Shown here piece after piece: positions 63,920-64,000 of a stretch of DNA of 64,000 bases (its first letter is position 1; each line of letters opens with the position of its first letter). This DNA is from Pyrenophora tritici-repentis (Eukaryota > Ascomycota > Dothideomycetes > Pleosporales > Pleosporaceae): positions 372,001-436,000 of the forward strand of contig NC_089397.1 in the NCBI RefSeq assembly GCF_003171515.1. Direction: 5' to 3'. The notes beneath the pieces were generated by a model. It made no database searches. It saw nothing but the letters and a program-made list of their open reading frames with translations, and was not told the origin of the DNA. Made by a program: the position numbers and the translations under genes.

Positions 63920-64000
63920 TGTCAGATATAATGAGATATTGCACAAAAGTGATGGATGTTGATGATTGTCTGTATTGTGTTCTGTCTATCGTGTATCCGC
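63920..64000. repeat. Start of an LTR-like insertion, cut by window end
   Basis: At 63919 the Copia-B sequence stops, compared with about 36505, and TGTCAGATATAATGAGATAT begins, in un-mutated composition. A TG start inside a known element suggests an LTR. The rest lies beyond the window. Confidence 0.5.

Noticed and set aside
1..64000. CRISPR arrays, bacterial operons, ribosomal RNA genes or a secondary-metabolite cluster
   Set aside because: No regularly spaced short repeats, Shine-Dalgarno-led gene runs, rRNA sequence, or polyketide or peptide synthase domains were seen.

Overview
The window reads as a repeat-rich compartment of a filamentous ascomycete genome. Dothideomycetes is my best guess, not proof. 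Three things point there: short GT-AG introns of 50-56 nt, fungal transposon families throughout (chromodomain Gypsy, Copia, Tad1-like LINEs, pogo/Fot1, Tc1/mariner), and old repeats rich in TpA and in TAA/TAG stops, the mark of repeat-induced point mutation (RIP; CpA to TpA). Only two intact host genes are convincing. No viral, plasmid or CRISPR features were seen.

Layout. 1-8722: a pile of RIP-damaged repeats. A Tc1/mariner copy (M1) sits in a Copia-B remnant and is itself hit by an LTR (611-840) and by Pogo1 (2666-5088). Pogo1 carries a SINE (3330-3887) with a tRNA-like head and a LINE-like 3' end. A Copia-B fragment and a Tad1-like LINE follow. 8723-18300: the host island, with a decayed ABC-C transporter (minus), Pogo3 (11372-13438), a two-exon small secreted cysteine-rich protein (15415-15743, minus) and a two-exon AIM6-type membrane phosphodiesterase (16964-18282, plus).

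18630-25733: Gypsy1, a young chromovirus with 167-bp LTRs and a CTACC target duplication. 26016-39720: one old Copia-B element opened by later insertions: Copia-A1 (26181-32255, duplication ATTAT), a truncated mariner M2 holding a small LTR-like insert, and Pogo2 (34131-36211). 40453-46548: Copia-A2, with a full 1730-codon gag-pol frame. 46549-51593: inverted mariner M3, a RIP-damaged Gypsy-D gag-protease, and a minus-strand Copia-C remnant with its LTR. 51594-59688: Gypsy2 (minus), 171-bp LTRs. 59689-64000: two LINE pieces, a second Copia-B piece and the start of another LTR-like element cut by the window edge.

How the parts relate. Gypsy1, Gypsy2 and both Copia-A copies have matching LTR pairs and no visible RIP, while the elements they sit in are heavily mutated. 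Several young insertions lack matching target duplications and join unrelated sequences, which suggests recombination between dispersed copies. The LINE machinery has left marks on other elements: the SINE ends in a LINE-like 3' end, and a 33-nt LINE 3' end with a 14-bp target duplication breaks Copia-A1 gag. The secreted-protein gene lies between RIP-affected repeats, the usual setting of fast-evolving effector candidates.
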